Source of the DNA: Adiantum capillus-veneris
Lineage: Eukaryota; Streptophyta; Polypodiopsida; Polypodiales; Pteridaceae
Length of the DNA: 64,000 bases
Direction: 5' to 3'
NCBI GenBank assembly: GCA_014529385.2
Contig: CM043962.1
Location: 128,519,074-128,583,073, forward strand
Shown: piece after piece, positions 49,098 through 60,111 of the stretch
Layout of the letters: each line of letters starts with the position of its first letter
How positions within the stretch are numbered: position 1 is the stretch's first letter
Notes under the pieces: model-generated
Databases searched by the model: none
Told to the model about the DNA's origin: nothing
What the model saw: the letters and a program-made list of their open reading frames with translations, nothing else
Position numbers and translations under genes: made by a program

Positions 49098-50284
49098 TGT
49101 CACGAGGACATGGCAGTTATTAACCATGTCACAGAGATGTGGCAACTGCTAACCTTGGTTGTTGGTTTCTTTCCAATGGGGTTTATTTTATTTGTTTAAG
49201 ACCCTCTTTTTGAAGTAGCAAACGGTCGGACATTGTATGGCCAATGTGAACGGTAGATTCACCCGTAGACGGGAAGTGGTCGGCACTGGAATTCGTATGA
49301 TAAGAGGATGTCTAGGCTCAGAGCAAGATCATATAGGTCCCCCCGTCGCACTTAGCAAGTTGGTGGATACTAGGAAGTGAACTCAATTAAGGCGTAAAGT
49401 CAAGGTGGGACTACCAACAAAAAGTATCCGACAGTTGGGCCACATTGCACTTTTGGATGCGGCTCCAATGAGGATAGATGGTCAGAAGACCAGTGGGAGC
49501 CCAACGGAAGCATCTCCTAAAATTTAGGGAACTGCTATTCTGGGCCGTGAAATGTGTTCGCGTCATTACCTCCTGTATGACTAGGGGAACATTTTATAAC
49601 TCTGCCGCAAAGTCAACTGACGCGTCGGTTGGGATATTTTTAAGCGACGAACCCGAAACGGGAAAATGCTTGAAAATGCGCCAAGTGTCACATTTTCGTG
49701 AACTTTCCTCTTGCAGAAAAATGGGCGCTGATTTTTATGCTGGGAGAGGCCTCATTTCAGCTTTTGTCACAGGTTAAGAGCTATGGAGTGCTTCCTTTCC
49801 CTCTCATGTACAGTGTGGTGCTAGGAGTGATGCCCTCAACACTACACACTGCTCTCTCTCTCCCCTACGTGCAGTTATGTGATGCCCCACAAGAGGGCTA
49901 CTCATTTGACTGATGTACAGTTGTGTGGATTCATGCTTTTGTGCTGAGGCAAGAGCCTCCTTGAGCAGGAACAGGGGTAGCTAGCTGCTACTCCAAAGCA
50001 GGCACTGGTGAGGGTCATAACCTCACCATATAGGTGCAAAATCAGCGCTGTGTATGCACTGTAATTTCACTGTTTTTCAGCCGTACGGACGCCAGGACCA
50101 TTGGGAATCGTGCCCCACTGGCAGAGGACAGTTAGGGGACTGTTTGGGGCTGAAAACAGGGCAAAAACCAGTAAATACAGCGTGCTGAATTTACTGTTTT
50201 TGGACAGGAATCAGAGGGTATACGCCAGTGCAAGCGAGTTCCAGCAGGGGAATTGGTTTCGCGCAAGTTTTGGGGCTGTTATGC
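49098..50284 (+). mobile_element. 3' LTR of the family B element, first part
   Basis: 1187 bp matching 42198-43384 with about ten differences. It is interrupted at TATGC (50280-50284) by a solo LTR; the remainder is at 51770-52060. Confidence 0.95.
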
Positions 50285-51764
50285 TGTCACGAGGACGTGG
50301 CAGTTATTAACCATCTCACAGAGATGTGGCAACTGCTAACCTTGGTTGTTGGTTTCTTTCCAATGGGGTTTATTTTATTTGTTTAAGACCCTCTTTTTGA
50401 AGTAGCAAACGGTCGGACATTGTATGGCCAATGTGAACGGTAGATTCACCCGCAGACGGGAAGGGGTCGGCACTGGAATTCGTATGGTAAGAGGATGTCT
50501 AGGCTCAGAGCAAGATCATATAGGTCCCCCCGTCGCACTTGGCAAGTTGGTGGATACTAGGAAGTGAACTCAATTAAGGCATAAAGTCAAGGTGGGACTA
50601 CCAACCAAAAGTATCCGACAGTTGGGCCACATTGCATTTTTGGGATGCGGTCCCAATGAGGATAGATGGTCAGAAGACCAGTGGGAGCCCAACGGAAGCA
50701 TCTCCTAAAATTTAGGGAACTGCTATTTTGGGCCACGAAATGTGTTCGCGTCATTACCTTCGGTATGACTAGGGGAACACTTTACAACTCTGCCGCGAAG
50801 TCAACTGACGCACCAGTTGAGATATTTTTAGCAGGGAAAGCCCAAACTCGGAAACTGGGCGACATGTCAGCTTGTGAGCGATTCTGCCACTCTGGGAGGC
50901 AAAAACGAGCTGCATATCAACAAAGGGGGCGCCATTTTCAGCCACAGGCGGATTGCAACAGGTACAGAAGCTATGGAATGCTTACCTTGCCCTCTATGCA
51001 CAGTATGGTGACGGGAGTGATGCCCCGCACGCTACATACTGCTCTCTTTCTCCCCTACGTGCAGTTATGTGATGCCCCACAAGAGGGCTACTCATTTGAC
51101 TGATGTACAGTTGTGTGGGTTCATGCTTTTGTGCTGAGGCAAGAGCCTCCTTGAGCAGGAACAGGGGTAGCTAACTGCTGCTCCAAAGCAGGCACTGGTG
51201 AGGGTCATAACCTCACCGTACAGGTGCAAAATCAGCGCTGTGTATGCGCTGTAATTTGACTGTTTTTCAGCCATACGAACACCAGGATCATTGGGAATCG
51301 TGCCCCACTGGCAAAGGACAGTTAGGGGACTGTTTCGGGCTGAAAACAGGGCAAAAACCAGTAAATACAGCGTGCTGAATTTATTGTTTTTGGACAGGAA
51401 TCAGAGGGTATACGACAGTGCAAGCGAGTTCCAGCAGGGGAATTGGTTTCGCGCAAGTTTTGGGGCTGTTATGCTGCCGAAATTTGGCCAAATCAAATGG
51501 TATCTAGGTGGATACACGTGAAGGATTCCCAGGACCTTACCTTGTAATTTACCCTCCTAAAGAATAAAGAAATACCGAAAGGGGCGCCAATTTTGGGGCC
51601 TACAGGTTGTCGGCGTCTGCTCGGAGCATTCTAGCTTCCGAGCCGTGTGTGTGATGAAGTGTTAATTCTCGTTACAGGTCTCCTTTGCAAAGTGCTCTGT
51701 GTGTGTGTTTAAGTAAAGAATTTCGGGTGAAAGCCAACGCCTACCGCCCTACGGGCCGGTTTCA
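50285..51764 (+). mobile_element. Solo family B LTR nested in the 3' LTR
   Basis: 1480 bp from TGTCACGAGG to GGGCCGGTTTCA, flanked by TATGC at 50280-50284 and 51765-51769, a perfect 5-bp target duplication. The uninterrupted target is seen in the 5' LTR (GTTATGCTGCCG near 43380). It has no interior, so the two LTRs of a former element recombined and removed it. A block at about 50832-50957 is unlike the corresponding 42741-42867, while sequence on both sides is nearly identical. Confidence 0.95.
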
Positions 51765-51769
51765 TATGC

Positions 51770-52060
51770 TGCCGAAATTTGGCCAAATCAAATGGTATCT
51801 AGGTGGATACACGTGAAGGATTCCCAGGACCTTACCTTGTAATTTACCCTCCTAAAGAATAAAGAAATACCGAAAGGGGCGCCAATTTTGGGGCCTACAG
51901 GTTGTCGGCGTCTGCTCGGAGCATTCTAGCTTCCGAGCCGTGTGTGTATTCAAGTGTTAACTCCCGTCGCAGGTTCTCTTTGCAAAGTGCTCTGTGTGTG
52001 TGTTTAAAGTAAAGAATTTCGGGTGAAAGCCAACGCCTACCGCCCTACGGGCCGGTTTCA
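51770..52060 (+). mobile_element. 3' LTR of the family B element, second part
   Basis: 291 bp completing the 3' LTR and ending GGCCGGTTTCA. TCTTC at 52061-52065 closes the target duplication of the whole element. Confidence 0.95.
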
Positions 52061-52065
52061 TCTTC

Positions 52066-52158
52066 TGCTGCTTCTTCACTTAGGGTTTAGGCCCCTCGGT
52101 CGAGATCTGCAAGTTGGCTTTGTTCTCTAGTGGCTTGACACATCAGCAGTTTGTGACA
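52066..52158 (-). mobile_element. Family C 3' LTR, right part, with polypurine tract beside it
   Basis: This completes the LTR of 41603-42197. On the minus strand it starts TGTCACAAACTGCTGATG at 52158. Just right of it (52159-52169) the minus strand reads AAGAAGGGGGGA, a polypurine tract, so this is the 3' LTR of a minus-strand element whose interior was to the right; only 52170-52446 could remain of it. Confidence 0.85.
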
Positions 52159-52169
52159 TCCCCCCTTCT

Positions 52170-52446
52170 TGAAAGAAAAGTAATCGTCCACGAATACAAC
52201 ATATCTGCAAAACAACTCAAGTTAGCTCAAAAAAAATTACGAGGGTCACTCCGAGGAACAATCCGAGGGACAATCAACTTTCTCATTCCAAATTGGAGCT
52301 CTTGATATCCTAGGTCGTTGGCTTCCCAAAAAAATCTCATCCAATAGGGAGTCTCATTACAGATCCGAGCTCTTGATATCCTGGGTCGTTGGCTTCCCAG
52401 AAAAATCTCATCCAATTAGGAATGCAACACAAATGCTCATATATGC
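52170..52446. repeat. Residual retrotransposon interior with a 71-bp tandem duplication
   Basis: GAGCTCTTGATATCCT(A/G)GG begins at 52296 and 52367, with copies extending through CTCATCCAAT(A/T)AGG. No protein is recognisable. It lies between LTR C and a family D LTR. Confidence 0.8.
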
Positions 52447-53373
52447 TGTCACGTGCACATCTGCCCTATGTGCATGTGAACAAGCTACTTCATGTCTAGG
52501 GTTCAGGTCAGCTTAGGAAGCGTTCTGGCACCTTTGTGAGCCTGTGCCCAGGCCATGCTTGTCCAGGCACTTAGAGTAGTTGCATATCCTCTAGTTGCAC
52601 ACATCATGATCATCAGCATGACAGTCAATACCCATCATGAGCATTTTACAGTGCACAGAACCCATTTTCCCTATTTTATCCATTTTTCACTCATTATTAA
52701 TAAGTGACTTTGTTGGGAAACTGGGTAGGCAACTTTGCTAAGCAAGTATAAATAAAAACCTAGCGCTAGCACTTTCTCGAGAAGAGGCAGCAGAAGTTCC
52801 TACAACTTGCAGTGCACCTTCTCAGCAAGACCGGCAGAATTCCCTAGCGTTTTCAGCCAATAGACCCTCTGGCGTTTTTCATCAGCAATACCAAAATAGC
52901 CCTAGAGTTTTGCACATCCCAGATCAGCCCTCGCGTTTTTGCACCTTGCTGACAGCATCAACGTTTTGCAGATTTCCGGCGACAGATCAGCCCCTAGCAT
53001 CAGCGTTTTCAGTTTTCAGCACTTAGACTCCACAGAACAAGCCCCTAGCTTCGCAGATCTCACCTAACCGCAGCAGTTCCTCGCCGCACAGTCAGATCAG
53101 CCAGCGTTTCCAGTTTCAGCTCGCTGTTCGCAGATTTCAGCATCTGCGTTTTCAGTGCATCGTCGTCGCCATCGCCGTCCTCGCCAACACAGTGTCAAAA
53201 TTCAGCAATTAGCAAATTTGCAGATTACAGCCTCTAGCGTTTTCAAATTTCAGCCCGTCTCCTTGTCATCATCATTGTCGTCGACATCGTCGACAAGTCC
53301 ATTGCATCTAGACCATTGTACCAGATTTGTCCAATCAATAGCATAGACTTCTCTCGCCATAGAGAGGGGGGCC
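52447..53373 (+). mobile_element. Family D LTR in plus orientation, left part
   Basis: It starts TGTCACGTGCACATC and is the diverged opposite-orientation relative of 53379-54596; for example GTATAAATAAAAACC near 52747 corresponds to the promoter-like stretch of the others. Many CAGCGTTTTCAG and CAGATTTCAG words fill 52830-53260. It is cut at CTTGG by the solo LTR and continues at 54602-54706. Confidence 0.8.
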
Positions 53374-53378
53374 CTTGG

Positions 53379-54596
53379 TGTAAGGTGCAGCGGAATGAGT
53401 GTTTGCTCTTTGCTCAAGATGAGTGCTCCGAACTGTGCTCAAGGTTCCTTTTGTTCTTATGGAAGGGAGAGCCTTCCGTTCTTAATGAGAGAGTGCAATG
53501 GATACAAACAAAGTGAATGGACACTATGCGTGCAAGTGTATGAGACTGAGAGATAGAGAGAGAAGAGAAATACGACACCAGAGACGTTGTAAAACCCTCC
53601 TCCGAAGGCCCCACTCTCATCAGCGAGAGTGGTCTACTTATGATTGCACAATCTGGTACAATGGTGATGAATGGGACTGATGTAAGTCTAGACTATGTTG
53701 ACGATGACGACGGTGATGACGAAGTCGACCTAAGGGCTGAAATCTGCAATCTTTCTACTGCTGTCCAAAACGCTATGGGCTGAAATCAAAACGCTGATTC
53801 AGGGGCTCTTTTCTGTGGGTCTTTTGACGCTGAAAATCTGCAGGTATAGGGCTGAAAACTGATGATCTTCCAGGCTGAAAACTGAGGTCTTTTCGGGCAG
53901 AATTTGCTACTTCTCCATGGCCTGAATCTGCTATTGTTTCATGGCTGAAAAACGCTGATGCTCTGCATGTGCTGAAATCAAAAACGCTAGTGTAGCTGAA
54001 GTCAAAAACACTAGCAAAGCTGGTTTCTGCTGACGATGGATAGTGAAGTAAAAACGCTAGGCTGAGAGGTTTCTTGGCGATGATACTGGATCAAGAACTG
54101 CTAGGCCTTGCTGATGTCAGAAAACACTAGGGCTAGTGCTTGGAGAAAACGCTAGGTGAGGGAATCTTGCTTGGAGGGGGAAACCGTCAAGGTTCTGATG
54201 AGAAGTTGCCTGCTGAGCTTGGCTCCTATTGCCTCTTCTGCCATTTAGTGCTAACTTTGGTTTGCTTATATATTTTCTTACCCAAATTGCCCTACCTACT
54301 TTTGTTGGAAAGTCACTTAAATTAATAAGTGAAAAATGCCAAAAATAGGTAAAATAGGCTAAATGCACTGGAAAATTCCCCTGATGGAATCTGATGGATT
54401 CTGATGGGAATACTGATGATCATGCTGTGTGCAACCAAAGGATATGCATCATACTAAGTGACTGGGCATGCACGGTCTACGAATAGACTCACAAAAAGTG
54501 CCAGATCACTTCTAATCTAGACTGACTGGACTCACGGAAACCCTGTTATGGTGTAGCTTGTCCACGGACACATAGGGTTGGATGTGTCACGTGACA
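53379..54596 (-). mobile_element. Solo family D LTR nested in another family D LTR
   Basis: 1218 bp. On the minus strand it runs TGTCACGTGACAC to CCTTACA. CTTGG at 53374-53378 and at 54597-54601 is a perfect 5-bp target duplication. Neither a primer site nor a polypurine tract adjoins it, so it is a solo LTR. It sits in opposite orientation inside the older family D LTR at 52447-54706. Confidence 0.92.
53755..54130. repeat. Irregular array of GCTGAAA / AAAACGCTA words within LTR D
   Basis: At least a dozen imperfect copies of GCTGAAAAC(GCT) and CAAAAACGCTAG spaced 15-45 bp apart. The shorter copy at 39213 has fewer of them (39590-39770). The plus-oriented relative has the reverse-complement words CAGCGTTTTCAG. 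Confidence 0.75.
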
Positions 54597-54601
54597 CTTG
54601 G

Positions 54602-54706
54602 AGGAGGGTTTGACAACCATCCGGTGTCATATTCTTCTCTCTCTCTCTCTCACTCTCAGCACCTTCATTCACAGTGTCATTCACTTTGTTTGTGATCATC
54701 TCCCCT
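54602..54706 (+). mobile_element. Family D LTR in plus orientation, right part (truncated)
   Basis: AGGAGGGTTTGACAACC through CACTTTGTTTGTGATCAT matches the reverse complement of about 39330-39435. The last ~115 bp of the LTR are missing, because it is joined to LTR E at about 54707 without a TG border. Confidence 0.75.
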
Positions 54707-55457
54707 TTGCACGTATGCTAATGCCCCTCTAATTGGGCTTCTCAGATGACCATGTACAATTCTGGGGGAATTCTTGGGGGTTTATGCACGTTTGCCAAGG
54801 GAAGAGCCTTCTGTACAAGAACCCGATTAGCTAATTGTTAATCCCCCACAGGTACGCACAGTTCCATCACGAAGGAGTGCGAAAACGGAGAGTTTTCTTG
54901 CGTGAAAACTCGTCCAGTTTACAAGGGAACTTCCCCATTGAGTGCAGGAGCCTCTGAGACATGCATAGACGTCTTTTCTCCGCTTATTACAGCCTGTTGT
55001 GTTTTTTCGCAGGTTTAGGGTTTCGCCTCTATAAACTATAAGTTAACGCCACCGGAAAGCCTTGGGTGCTTGTACAAGACAATTTAGAGAGATTTCCCGC
55101 GAGGAATCTCGCCTTGGGTGCTTATACAAGACAATTTAGAGAGATTTCCGGCAAGGAATCTCATCTAATTCAAAGGGCAAGTGACCCTAAAGGTGCGGGA
55201 GCTCGAGGGCTACCCACAAAAGTGATTGGCACGCGAATCGGAGCGCAAAACTGAGAATTATGTAATTTTTTGCAGGTTTAGGGTTTCCGCCAGTTTTGAT
55301 GCTTACAAGTCTTAGAACTTAGAAGCTTCGGGGAAGCTAGGGAATCACCGAACAGGTGTTTTGGTGTAAATTAGAGGCCAAAAACAGAGATTTCAACGTG
55401 CTCTAATTTCTCACCTTGTTTTGTAAAGTGCTCTTGAGTGCATGGAAAGTCACTATT
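54707..55457 (+). mobile_element. Diverged LTR (family E), left part, 5'-truncated
   Basis: Its layout follows the family B LTR from about 42965 onward: CTCAGATGACCATGTACA, GGAAGAGCCTTCTGTACAAGAACC and CACAGGTACGC correspond in order. It includes a 52-bp tandem duplication (CTTGGGTGCT at 55061 and 55113). It is split at CTATT by the 55458-62245 element and resumes at 62246. Confidence 0.65.
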
Positions 55458-56084
55458 TGTAACAAACTTGGACACTCCAAGTCGAGATTCTACCACGACA
55501 CCACAAGAGTTCACTTCAAAACAGTTCACAGTTCACCATTGATTCGACACTGGCCCGACGGAGTTCCGTGCCTAGAGATATTGGCCCCAAAGACTGGCGC
55601 GGTATTTCTTTTTATATTAATCTGTGTTCAAAATACAAGAGAGTAGGCAGGCGCTCACTCTCAGACTCTGCATCCAGATGCTCTGAGTTGTGAGGCCCTG
55701 CCCACCTATTTAAATGTTTACAAGGGATGCCAAAAGCAGAGCCCAAAAGCTAAAAATCAAAATCTCTTTTAAACATTAAAGCACCTCCAATATTCCTCTC
55801 GCAAGGCTTAGTGGTAAAATAAAGCAAAAGCTTTCTCTCTCTCTTGCAACTTGCATGGCCAAAAGCAAGTTCAAAATTCTGCCCTGCTGCCGTAATTAGC
55901 GCCGCAAAAAGCGGGCGTCCGTACAACTTGTCACGTGGCTGCTTTTTCGAAAAATACGCCGCATTTTCCGGGGCTGCCGTACAGCCATGCCACTTCAGCA
56001 TTTTCCAGCCGAGCTCTCCGCGGGTATGCCAGCCGAGGGTGGGTCTATATGTGCACTGGGCAGCCACATCACCAGTTTGTGACA
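55458..56084 (-). mobile_element. 3' LTR of the minus-strand chromovirus element
   Basis: 627 bp. On the minus strand it runs TGTCACAAACTGGTGATG to TTGTTACA. It pairs with 61626-62245. Relative to that copy it has lost 7 bp within the shared core (near 55600). The flank CTATT (55453-55457) compares with CTGTT (62246-62250): one mismatch in the target duplication. Confidence 0.93.
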
Positions 56085-56086
56085 TA

Positions 56087-56098
56087 CCCCCTCTTGAA
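56087..56098 (-). other. Polypurine tract of the minus-strand element
   Basis: The minus strand reads TCAAGAGGGGG-TA immediately before the 3' LTR. Confidence 0.85.
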
Positions 56099-56676
56099 AG
56101 CATTGTCATCGCACTCGATTACGCTTGCAAAACAGACAGAGGCCATAAACTGTCTTAGCAGACACTGACTATTAGTACCGACGCACTAGGAACACACATC
56201 TAGCACATGTACCGATCGACAGTCACATCACAAGAATCACTTGACATCACAGGACATCACAGGACAAATCACATTCAACATTCATTCGGATCTTAGACCA
56301 TGATTTATCAGCGCAATTAGCAATCGCATCTAGATCCACTCAAGACCTCATAGATGCCCGATTTACTAATCCCTATTGTAACCATGTCTATCGAGATCAT
56401 TCAGACCAAAATGCTGCAGTCATTTCGTCTATCAATTCCTGCACTCAAACAAGTCAAGAACAAATCAGTTTCATATTATCCGGAATTCCATTTCATAAAG
56501 TCATACAACAGAACACTGTCAGCTCTCAGTATCCCTGAAGCTAAGAGACATCACTGACTCTAGTATTCAAAAATCGAGGCATCTGTTGACAAAGGAGCGA
56601 AGTAACTCCCCTCTTGTGCATACCCACTGCACCAGATCTCCAGCCAAGCTGAATTTGGGGTTCCATTTGGAGTAGA
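56099..56676 (-). other. 3' untranslated interior of the minus-strand element
   Basis: About 580 bp between the end of the chromodomain frame and the polypurine tract. No coding motif is visible. Confidence 0.7.
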
Positions 56677-58305
56677 CTATGCTAAACCAAAAGCTTCAAG
56701 ATGAAGTTTCACAATCTGAGGAGTATCTCTTAGGTCCTCCTCCTCCATCCGCTTCGCATCCAATGCAGGATAGTTCTTGAATTTAACCAAGAACCGCCTT
56801 CCCACTTTACCCTTATTCTTTCTGTCCTTATGTGCCAAAATCTGTTCAGGAACAAGGATCTCCTCGTTTTCTTCCACTTCCGATTGCTCATCAGGCTCCC
56901 CGTCTTCAGGCACATCACCTTTAAAAGGTTTCAAGAGACTCACATGAAATGCATTGTGAATCCTCCAAGTGTCAGGCAGCTTCAGTCGGAAGGAGACATC
57001 ATTTATCTTTTCGGAGATCTGGAAAGGTCCGTAGTATCTCATACTAAGCTTTGGAAAAAGTCTCTCCTTTCCCTTTTTCTTTCTCAGCAATGCCTTCTCA
57101 AAACGTAAGAGCACCCAATCATTCTCCTTCAATTTCAAATCGCGACGATCGCGATCTTCTGCCTTTTTCTGTCTTTCCTGAGATTTCTGCAAAGCCTCGC
57201 GGACCTTGGCAAAAGCCATGTCCAAGTCGCGCGTGTACTCATCGGCTTCAAAAATCTTATCTTTCGTGCTTAGAAAGGGTGGAACCTTCGGAGCACCTTC
57301 AAGAATCTCAAATGGCACCTTCCCCGTCGAAGAGTGTATCGTGTTATTGTAAGAAAATTCCACCAAAGGTAGATATTTTTCCCATTGAGTCTTCTGATCC
57401 AAGATGTAAGACTTCAATAAATCTAAAACCACTGAATTAGCAATCTCAGATTGCCCGTCAGTCTGCGGGTGGAAAGATGACGAGAACTGCAACCGCGTGC
57501 CAATGTTCTCCCAAATTGCCTTCCAAAACAAACTCGTGAATCCGGGGTCCCTGTCGGACACAATCGTCTCAGGCATGCCATGTAATCTGAAGATTTGGGC
57601 CACAAACAATCGCGCTAAGTGATCCGGCTTGATTGTGTTCTTCACTGGAATGAAATGAGCCTGAGCCTGTTTGCTAAATCTGTCAATAACAGTCCAGATA
57701 CCATCGTGACCACTCTGTGTTCACGGGGGATCAAAAATGAAATCCATTGCAATACTTTCCCAGGGGCGGATGGGTATGGGTAAAGGCTGTAACAATCCCT
57801 GTGCTTTATGTCTGTCAAACTTGACCTTCTGGCATATCAAGCAACTGCGCACAAACTCGTCCACATCCTTCTTGAGTATCGGCCAAAAGAAGTATTTCTC
57901 TACCTCTTTCAAGGTGGTAGCAATGCCGCGGTGACCCGTAAAAGGTGGACAATGGCATTCGGTCATAACATTTTCCCTCAACGGCAATGTAACGCACAAC
58001 ATGGTTTTCCTCATCATGTAGCCATCTCGAATGGAATATCCCGCTACTGTCTCCCCATCCCATATCCGTGTGAAAATGTCTCCAAAATCTATATCCGTGG
58101 CATACTGATCGACCATATCCTCAAAGCTCCTATGATGAATCGCGGAAATAGCCAGAGCCAACGTCTTCCGAGACAAAGCATCTACCACCAAATTCTTTTG
58201 TCCTTGCACATAGATAATCTAGAAGTGCAACTGTGACAAGATGTTCGCCCACCGCATCTGCTTTTCCGATAGCTGCTTCTGTGACAAGAAGTAGCGTAAA
58301 CTCTA
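56677..58305 (-). pseudogene. RNase H end, integrase and chromodomain of the minus-strand element
   Basis: A TAG at 58305-58303 interrupts RNase H just after FTVFTDH, where relatives have Gln. The next open piece (58209-57721) gives VVDALSR, the integrase zinc finger (CPPFTGHRG ... CLICQKVK) and the first catalytic Asp in IAMDFIFD. A TGA at 57723-57721 follows at a position where relatives have Arg. A 322-residue frame (57645-56677) holds SDRDPGF, DGQSEIAN with the catalytic Glu, SMRYYGPFQISEKI, HVSLLKPFKGDV, and a chromodomain QILAHKDRK, RRFLVKFKNYPALDAKRMEE. In the last block the usual Trp is Arg, which would remove part of the aromatic cage. It otherwise matches the family B integrase closely. 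Confidence 0.9.
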
Positions 58306-59364
58306 ATGGTCTGTAAAGACAGTAAAATCCGCTCCGAGTAGGTAGTGCCGCCACTGAGTAAGAGCAGGGATAGCCACCAAAAGCTCTTTCTTATAAATTT
58401 GTGTTGTCAATTCTGGCCTTGAGAACAATCGGCTCTCGTAAGCAATGACATGGCCTTCTTGCATTAAGACCGCACCCAGACTACGACCACACGCATCACA
58501 ATATACTTCAAATGACTTCTGCAAGTTCGGCAAAGTCAAAACTGGTCCCGTAGTCAATTTCTCTTTCAATGTCTGAAAGGCAGTCACCTCTGTGGGTCCC
58601 CACGAGAAAGGGCCTCCTTTCTGTGTCAAAATATGCAAAGGGGAAGCAACCTCTGCAAACTTTCCAATGAACCGCCTGTAGTACGAACACAATCCCAAGA
58701 AGCTTCTAGCTTCATGGACATTCTTTAAATCAGGCCAATCACGGATAGTCTCTATCTTGGCCGGATCCATCTGCACTCCTACTGCTAACACAATGTGTCC
58801 CAAAAAGTGTATCTCTGGTAAGAAAATTTCACTTTTCTTTGCATTAATCACCAACTTGTGATCTCGTAATGCCTGAAAGACTTGAAGCAGATGTACTCTA
58901 TGTTCTGCCTCATCCTTGGAGAAAACAATGAGGTCGTCAAAGAAAGTGCCAACGAATAGTCTGTACTCTCGAAAAATCCTATCAATCATCCGATTAAATG
59001 TCGCAGGAGCATTGGTCAAGCCAAAAGGCATCTCCAAAAACTCAAATAACCCAAAAGTCGTTCGAAAGGCTGTCTTGTACACGTCTCCTGGCGCAATTCG
59101 GATCTGATGATATCCACTTTTCAAGTCTATCCTACTAAAGCACAAGGATCCCTGAAGTCGGTCAAGTATATCATCGATTCTAGGAATCGGAAATCTGTTC
59201 TTGATGGTGATTTTGTTGAGAGCTCTATACTCGATGCACATTCTCCAAGATCCGTCTTTCTTCAAAACCAACAACACTGGAGAGCAGTACGCAGGCTGGA
59301 CATGACCCTTTTCCAAGAGGTCTTTCACTTGGTTCATAATTTCTTCGTTCTGGGCTCGGCTCAC
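58306..59364 (-). pseudogene. Reverse transcriptase and RNase H of the minus-strand element
   Basis: A 353-residue open frame (59364-58303) carries the RT palm: DGSWRMCIEYRALNKITI, FSRIDLKSGYHQIRI, MPFGLTNAPATFN and catalytic FFDD near 58945-58934. The connection and RNase H region follows with YCDACGRSLGAVLMQ and YKKELL, where relatives have YEKEL. The RNase H frame ends at the TAG at 58303. This is the best-preserved part of the element and shows it to be a close relative of the 42198-52060 element. Confidence 0.92.
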
Positions 59365-60111
59365 ACAGGTAAGATGGCCGATTCGGTGGTGTGCTTCCAG
59401 GTATCAGATCAATGGTATGGCCTTCAGGACGAGCGAGTGGTAACTCGCCTGGCAGGCCCTCTGAGAAGCAATCGGCATGAGCGAGGAGAAAATCTTGGCA
59501 TTCTTTATCAAGTTCAGACATATTTGTCCTATCCTCATCGCTCAACTCTTTCAAAAAGATCAAGTAAACAAACAAACTGGATTCCATTAATTTGGAAATG
59601 GCCGAAGCCGATACAAAAGGGACAGACTTGCCCTTAGGTTTTACATCGAGTACAATAGTTTTGCCCTTCTCTGTGGTCAAAGTCGCTTTCCTCGCCCAAT
59701 AGTCGACCACGGCGTTGTTCTTGTGGTACCAGGGAATTCCCAAGAGAACATCACAACCTTCCAAAGGCATAATGTAAAAGTCCTCGTGCCCCAAATATCC
59801 CTGACAATACAACCGAAGTTTGCCAATGACAGGTGTAATGGCTACGTCCCTGCCGGGTGCCGCTAGAACTGCCTCTTCAAGTGGTCCCATCCGATCAAGA
59901 GTGATCTCGAGCCACGCCGCCAATTCCGGTAAATGAAGTTGGCCTTGGCTCCTCCATCAAAGAAGATCAGGGCTTCTTGGTCTTTCACTTTGCCCCAAGC
60001 TCGGCAAAGTTCTGTACTCTCGTCCATCGTGCTGGGATCAGTACCCACGCAATCTGGAACCGGTCCTATTTTCATCTTGCCTTTTCTTCCACGTTGCTCA
60101 GCTACTCTCAA
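59225..60111 (-). pseudogene. Protease region of the minus-strand element
   Basis: A frame at 60111-59863 contains LCRAWGKVKDQEALIFFDGG and AKANFI: the protease active-site triad is DGG instead of D-S/T-G. After a frameshift near 59930-59900, a second frame (59923-59225) continues with ITPVIGKLRL, EDFYIMPLEGCDVLLGIPW, VVDYWARKATL and VSASAISKLM, up to the RT start. The same order is seen in the other element. Confidence 0.85.

Noticed and set aside
42578-51103. Open frames of 99 and 145 residues repeated in the family B LTRs (42578, 49478, 50666)
   Set aside because: They recur because the LTR recurs; the frame changes completely over the swapped block, no motif is present, and LTRs do not usually encode proteins.
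39213-54596. The two minus-oriented family D LTRs as the ends of one element
   Set aside because: The right copy has its own perfect CTTGG target duplication and lacks an adjoining primer site, and the lengths differ by 334 bp; it is a solo LTR.
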